Shown here in pieces: positions 61,023-64,000 of a DNA stretch of 64,000 nt; the first letter of the stretch is position 1, and every line of letters begins with the position of its first letter. The translations under genes were made by a program, and so were the position numbers. The DNA is from an uncultured Oscillospiraceae bacterium. GTDB taxonomy: Bacteria > Bacillota > Clostridia > Oscillospirales > Ruminococcaceae. The notes under the pieces are model-generated. The model was not told the origin of the DNA, did no database searches, and saw only the letters and a list, made by a program, of their open reading frames with translations. The stretch lies in NCBI GenBank assembly GCA_934481385.1, contig CAKSPD010000001.1, forward strand, positions 310,001-374,000, written 5' to 3'.

Positions 61023-61431
61023 TGTTTTTCCTCCTTTTTCTGAGCTGAAGTTTATAAGTTCCAATCTGAATTACATCATATTCCCTCAGCTTTGTTCTCA
61101 TAACTCTCTGACCATTTACAAGAACAGGTGCTTTCTGATTAAGGGCATGGATAGTCCATACTCCTCCGCATACAGTCATAATGGCATGATAGCGTGAAAC
61201 TGATAAATCCGGAAGTCTTATATCAACAGAACCATGACGGCCTATAAGAACTTCATCACATTCAAGCGGATAAGTAATTCCAGGTTCGACAAGCTCCATA
61301 TCCCCGCCTATCTTCTCCCAGCGTTTTTTGCCGTCATGCTTTTCAATATAAGCACAGGCAATAAGAACAATTGCACTTATATCAAGGATTATAGCAGTGA
61401 TAATACATAATACAAGATTTTCTGTTCCCAT
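61006..61431 (-). CDS. membrane-anchored FHA-domain protein
   Basis: A 141-residue protein: one helix at about 5-27, a basic linker, and an FHA domain at about 45-130 with the conserved pattern VLIGRHGSVDIRLPDLSVSRYHAIM (Gly-Arg, Ser, His). FHA domains bind phosphothreonine, so a Ser/Thr kinase target is likely, yet no kinase gene is in the window. It overlaps the SEDS gene by 17 bases. The FHA-SEDS-PBP order parallels actinobacterial fhaB-rodA-pbpA operons. Confidence 0.88.
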   Translation of the reverse strand: MGTENLVLCIITAIILDISAIVLIACAYIEKHDGKKRWEKIGGDMELVEPGITYPLECDEVLIGRHGSVDIRLPDLSVSRYHAIMTVCGGVWTIHALNQKAPVLVNGQRVMRTKLREYDVIQIGTYKLQLRKRRKNNGKNR

Positions 61432-61464
61432 GAAATATCCCTCCTGTTTTCAAATTTATATATT

Positions 61465-61493
61465 ATTATATCACAGAAACAGTTTAATTGCAA
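61465..61493 (-). promoter_or_regulatory. promoter of the FHA-SEDS-PBP operon
   Basis: Minus strand: TTGCAA (61488-61493), 17 bases ending TGTGA, TATAAT (61465-61470), about 35 bases before the ATG. Confidence 0.8.
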
Positions 61494-61556
61494 ACATTTC
61501 ACAAAACTGAATAAAACAAAAATTTCCGTTAAAAATATAATCGGAGGTGTTTAAGC

Positions 61557-62321
61557 GTGAAAAACAGTAAATCTGAAAAGAATAAAAATGTCAGAGGATT
61601 TTATATTGCCCTCGGCATAAGTGCATTGATGATAGGTTCGGCATGCTACTTTTCCTATAAGGAAGGTGATACAAAAGCTCCTGAACTTTCATCAGAATCA
61701 TCAGGATATGCGGTTGACAGAAAGGAAACGGATATTCCAAAAGTCAAAACAACAGCAACTACACACAAACAAAATTCGTATGTTATAATTACGACAACAA
61801 ATCCGCCTGAAGAAACAGCGGAAGAAACAGAAAACATTACCGTGACGGAGGAAGCTGATGTTATCTATGAAATACCTGCTGAAGAAACAGTTGCAGAAGT
61901 TCCGGCAGTTATGAATCAGCCTTTGAAAAGTCCTCTTACTGTAATCAATGAATTCAGCGGTCAGGAACTTGTTAAAAATGAAACAACAGGCTCATGGCAG
62001 ACTCATAACGGAACAGATTACAAGGCTGAAATCGGTGATGATGTATATTCTGTAACAGACGGAACTATAACAGATGTAAACAATGATGCTCTCTGGGGTA
62101 CAATTGTTATCGTACAGGCTGAAAACGGTGATATATACCGCTACTGCAATTTGTCAAAGGAACTCAATGTCCAGAGAGGAACAGACATATCAGCAGGAAC
62201 TGTAATAGGATATGTAGGAAATACTGCTGACATTGAAAGTGCTGTTGAACCGCATCTGCATATAGAAGTAATAAGAGGCGGAAAGTATCAGAATCCTGTT
62301 GATTTTATAAAGGAACAATAA
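61557..62321 (+). CDS. LytM/M23-domain membrane protein, SpoIIQ-like
   Basis: A 254-residue bitopic protein: helix at about 14-34, a Thr/Glu-rich linker, and a LytM domain (about 130-250). Zinc-site residues His150 and Asp154 (THNGTDYK) and His233/His235 (HLHIEV) are all present, so it could be an active endopeptidase. Topology and size resemble clostridial SpoIIQ, which joins SpoIIIAH across the forespore septum and does keep the zinc site, unlike Bacillus SpoIIQ. Growth-linked M23 hydrolases are the alternative. It starts with GTG, with GGAGG 9 bases upstream, and diverges from the FHA operon. Confidence 0.82.
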   Translation: MKNSKSEKNKNVRGFYIALGISALMIGSACYFSYKEGDTKAPELSSESSGYAVDRKETDIPKVKTTATTHKQNSYVIITTTNPPEETAEETENITVTEEADVIYEIPAEETVAEVPAVMNQPLKSPLTVINEFSGQELVKNETTGSWQTHNGTDYKAEIGDDVYSVTDGTITDVNNDALWGTIVIVQAENGDIYRYCNLSKELNVQRGTDISAGTVIGYVGNTADIESAVEPHLHIEVIRGGKYQNPVDFIKEQ

Positions 62322-62325
62322 AAAC

Positions 62326-62364
62326 AGAGTGACCGGAATTTAAAATTCCGGTCACTCTTATTTT
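62326..62364. terminator. bidirectional terminator between the M23 and CD1247-like genes
   Basis: AGAGTGACCGGAATT (62326-62340) and AATTCCGGTCACTCT (62344-62358) form a 15-bp perfect stem, the longest in the window. Plus side TATTTTCTG; minus side GTTTTTATTG. Confidence 0.9.
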
Positions 62365-62381
62365 CTGAGAATCAAAAATTA

Positions 62382-62843
62382 TTAATCAGTTTCGTCGTTT
62401 TCAAAATCCTCGATAGTAAGTTCATCATCATCAAATTCAAGTTCTGTATTGCAGTTAGGACAGTTAAGAGAACCTTCTTCAAGAACACTTTCATCAAATT
62501 CGATAATCTCACCGCAGTTAGGACATTCGATTTCGTATGATTCTTCATCATCACAGCAACAATCACAGTCGTCATCATCGCAGTCACAGTCGCAGTCGTC
62601 ATCACAGCAACAATCATCATCGATATTGTAAACTTCTCTTTCGAGTTCGCCGAGGTCTTCATCAAGGTTATCACAAAGCTCTGTAAGCTCATCAACCTGT
62701 GACTGAAGGTCATCAACATAGACAACAACTTCCTTCATCAATTCGGACATCTGCATAAGAATTTTTCCTTCTTTAGTAGAAGTATCAATATCCAGACCCT
62801 CGATAAGACCCTGTAAATATGCCATTTTTTCAGTCAGCTTCAT
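62382..62843 (-). CDS. CD1247-type protein with Asp/Cys tract and zinc ribbon
   Basis: A 153-residue acidic protein. The N-terminal helical part (MKLTEKMAYLQGLIEGLDI, about 1-70) matches the CD1247 N-terminal domain of Clostridia, which has no known function. Residues 75-99 consist only of Asp and Cys (ten Cys), and are followed by a zinc ribbon with Cys107/110 and Cys128/131. The Asp/Cys tract is encoded by imperfect GAY/TGY triplet repeats that could slip during replication. The tract may bind metal. It lies 39 bases after efp and probably shares its transcript. Confidence 0.82.
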   Translation of the reverse strand: MKLTEKMAYLQGLIEGLDIDTSTKEGKILMQMSELMKEVVVYVDDLQSQVDELTELCDNLDEDLGELEREVYNIDDDCCCDDDCDCDCDDDDCDCCCDDEESYEIECPNCGEIIEFDESVLEEGSLNCPNCNTELEFDDDELTIEDFENDETD

Positions 62844-62882
62844 AATAAGCCCTGCCTTTCATAATAAAATAAAATTTTAAAA

Positions 62883-63440
62883 TTAAGCTCTTTCCATATA
62901 CTCGCCGGTTCTGGTGTCAATCTTAATCTTATCGCCCTGTTCGATAAAGAGCGGAACTTTAATTTCTGCACCTGTTTCAACAGTAGCCGGTTTTGTAGCG
63001 TTTGTAGCAGTATCGCCCTTAAATCCAGGGTCAGTTTCAGTAACTTCGAGTTCTACAAAGAAAGGCGGTTCAACACCGAAAACCTTGCCCTTATATGAAA
63101 GAACAGTACATTCCATTTCTTCCTTTACAAATTTGAAGTTATCACCGAGTATAGAAGCATTAATCGGAACCTGTTCATAAGTTTCGAGGTCCATGAAATA
63201 ATAGAGTTCACCGTCATTATAGCTATACTGCATAGTTTTTCTTTCAACGAAAGCAGTAGGGAATTTAGCTGTCGGGTTGAAAGAACGTTCAACAACAGCA
63301 CCGGTAATAACATTCTTGAATTTGGTTCTTACGAAAGCGGCACCCTTACCCGGTTTAACGTGCTGGAATTCAACTACCTGCACAACCTGACCGTCCATTT
63401 CAAAGGTAACGCCGTTTCTGAAATCGCCTGCTGAAATCAT
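62883..63440 (-). CDS. efp: translation elongation factor P
   Basis: A 185-residue three-domain beta-barrel protein that relieves ribosome stalling at polyproline. Domain I has [22 protein letters not shown] with the tip Lys (in PGKG), which is modified in many bacteria. The C-terminal [25 protein letters not shown] is the family signature. GGAGG lies about 9-10 bases before the ATG. The Xaa-Pro peptidase gene upstream (70 bases) is the usual neighbour in Firmicutes. Confidence 0.97.
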   Translation of the reverse strand: MISAGDFRNGVTFEMDGQVVQVVEFQHVKPGKGAAFVRTKFKNVITGAVVERSFNPTAKFPTAFVERKTMQYSYNDGELYYFMDLETYEQVPINASILGDNFKFVKEEMECTVLSYKGKVFGVEPPFFVELEVTETDPGFKGDTATNATKPATVETGAEIKVPLFIEQGDKIKIDTRTGEYMERA

Positions 63441-63510
63441 TATAAATACCTCCGTAAATAAAACAATAATTATACATCTATTCTACAACATTTTCTGACA
63501 TTTTGCAATA

Positions 63511-64000
63511 CTATTTTGAAATTATTATATTTTTTGCACATTTTGTCAGATTTTCACAAGAATTTTCGTTTAAAATGACAAAATCTTCTATACGCACACC
63601 AAATTTTCCCGCAATATATATACCTGGTTCAACAGTCATAATATTTCCTGCTTTGAGAACTGTTTTTGAATTTGGTGAAGATATGGGAGATTCGTGTATT
63701 TCAAGACCAACACTGTGACCGAGTGCATGACCGAAACAGTCGCCGTATCCTGCATCAGAAATTATTTTTCTTGCGACAGAATCAAGCTGACTTCCTGTTA
63801 TACCTGCTCTTGCATATTCAAGGGCAGAAAGCTGTGCTTTAAGAACTATGTCATAAACCTTACGCATTTCATCGGAAGGTTCTCCGACACATACAGTTCG
63901 TGTCATATCGCTGTGGTATCCGTTATATACAGCCCCGAAATCCATAAGTACAAATTCACCGTTCCTGATTTTTTTATCAGAAGGAACACCATGAGGCATA
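63511..64000 (-). CDS. Xaa-Pro aminopeptidase (M24), C-terminal part
   Basis: The catalytic half of an M24 metallopeptidase; the gene continues past the right edge. All five metal ligands are visible: two Asp in VLMDFGAVYNGYHSDMTRT, His in GHALGHSVGLEIHE, Glu in MTVEPGIYI and Glu in GVRIEDFVIL. Such enzymes remove N-terminal residues preceding proline, so pairing with efp (polyproline translation) is common and sensible. It ends 70 bases before efp. No start is visible, and the N-terminal creatinase-like domain is not in the window. Confidence 0.93.
   Translation of the reverse strand, partial: MPHGVPSDKKIRNGEFVLMDFGAVYNGYHSDMTRTVCVGEPSDEMRKVYDIVLKAQLSALEYARAGITGSQLDSVARKIISDAGYGDCFGHALGHSVGLEIHESPISSPNSKTVLKAGNIMTVEPGIYIAGKFGVRIEDFVILNENSCENLTKCAKNIIISK

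Noticed and set aside
62540..62640. Short repeated triplets that might look like a CRISPR or satellite array
   Set aside because: They are in-frame Asp and Cys codons of the CD1247-type gene with no unit and spacer structure.

Overview
The window is AT-rich and densely coded, with no stretch over 300 bases lacking a gene. It looks like a chromosomal core region of a Gram-positive, Clostridia-type bacterium of the Ruminococcus/Oscillospiraceae kind. Supporting evidence: a Firmicute division and cell-wall cluster; a MurE with the DNPR motif of meso-diaminopimelate ligases; endospore genes (spoIVA, sipL, spoVG, SpoIID and LytM/SpoIIQ-like proteins); class B sortases; and a secreted protein ending in a type I dockerin. 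Spore genes together with a dockerin recall spore-forming, starch-degrading ruminococci such as the Ruminococcus bromii group. That placement is inference. I saw no rRNA, tRNA, CRISPR array, insertion sequence or phage gene.

Layout. 1-16.6 kb (minus strand): a DUF1858 fragment, a zinc-ribbon gene with a near-perfect promoter, then the division/cell-wall cluster read right to left as rsmH, ftsL, ftsI/spoVD, murE, murF, mraY, ftsW, murG, murA, ftsQ/divIB, ftsZ, divIVA. mraZ, murD and ftsA are absent from it. 16.7-23.4 kb (minus): a probable operon of cysteine desulfurase, thiI, cinA-type amidase, two class B sortases and a SpoIID-domain protein whose conserved blocks are in permuted order. 23.5-36.8 kb (mostly plus): a YfhO membrane protein, a Nudix hydrolase, spoVG (minus), murC-lexA-zapA-U32-dut-DUF4321, then mreBCD with a class B PBP. 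36.8-45.9 kb: LUD protein, hpf, a small membrane protein, fba; an SseB-GH25-manA-glucokinase operon on minus; a dockerin metallopeptidase and a lipoprotein. 46-58.4 kb (mostly plus): sipL-spoIVA, a eukaryotic-type UDP-sugar pyrophosphorylase, a heterodimeric ABC exporter, ogg (minus), a TPM-type lipoprotein, an HD hydrolase, a GH13-DUF1653 fusion and a 38-residue Asn/Gln-rich protein. 58.4-64 kb: an FHA-SEDS-PBP operon (minus), a LytM/M23 protein (plus), a CD1247-type Cys/Asp-rich protein, efp and a truncated Xaa-Pro peptidase (minus).

How it fits together. About half of the window makes, remodels or positions peptidoglycan: precursor synthesis (murA, murC, murE, murF, mraY, murG), three class B PBPs, two SEDS polymerases, elongation (mreBCD) and division (ftsZ, ftsL, ftsQ, zapA, divIVA) factors, and hydrolases or sporulation remodelling enzymes. 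Promoters are recognisable: TTGnnn-N17-TATAAT on many genes, often with TGTGA directly before the -10, and intergenic hairpins mark most transcript ends.

The items I would look at first are the unannotated 38-residue duplicated N/Q-rich gene (58207-58323), the permuted SpoIID protein, an 11-bp inverted motif shared only by the mreB and dockerin-protease promoters, the FHA-SEDS-PBP operon, and palindromes at the starts of the zinc-ribbon and rsmH transcripts.
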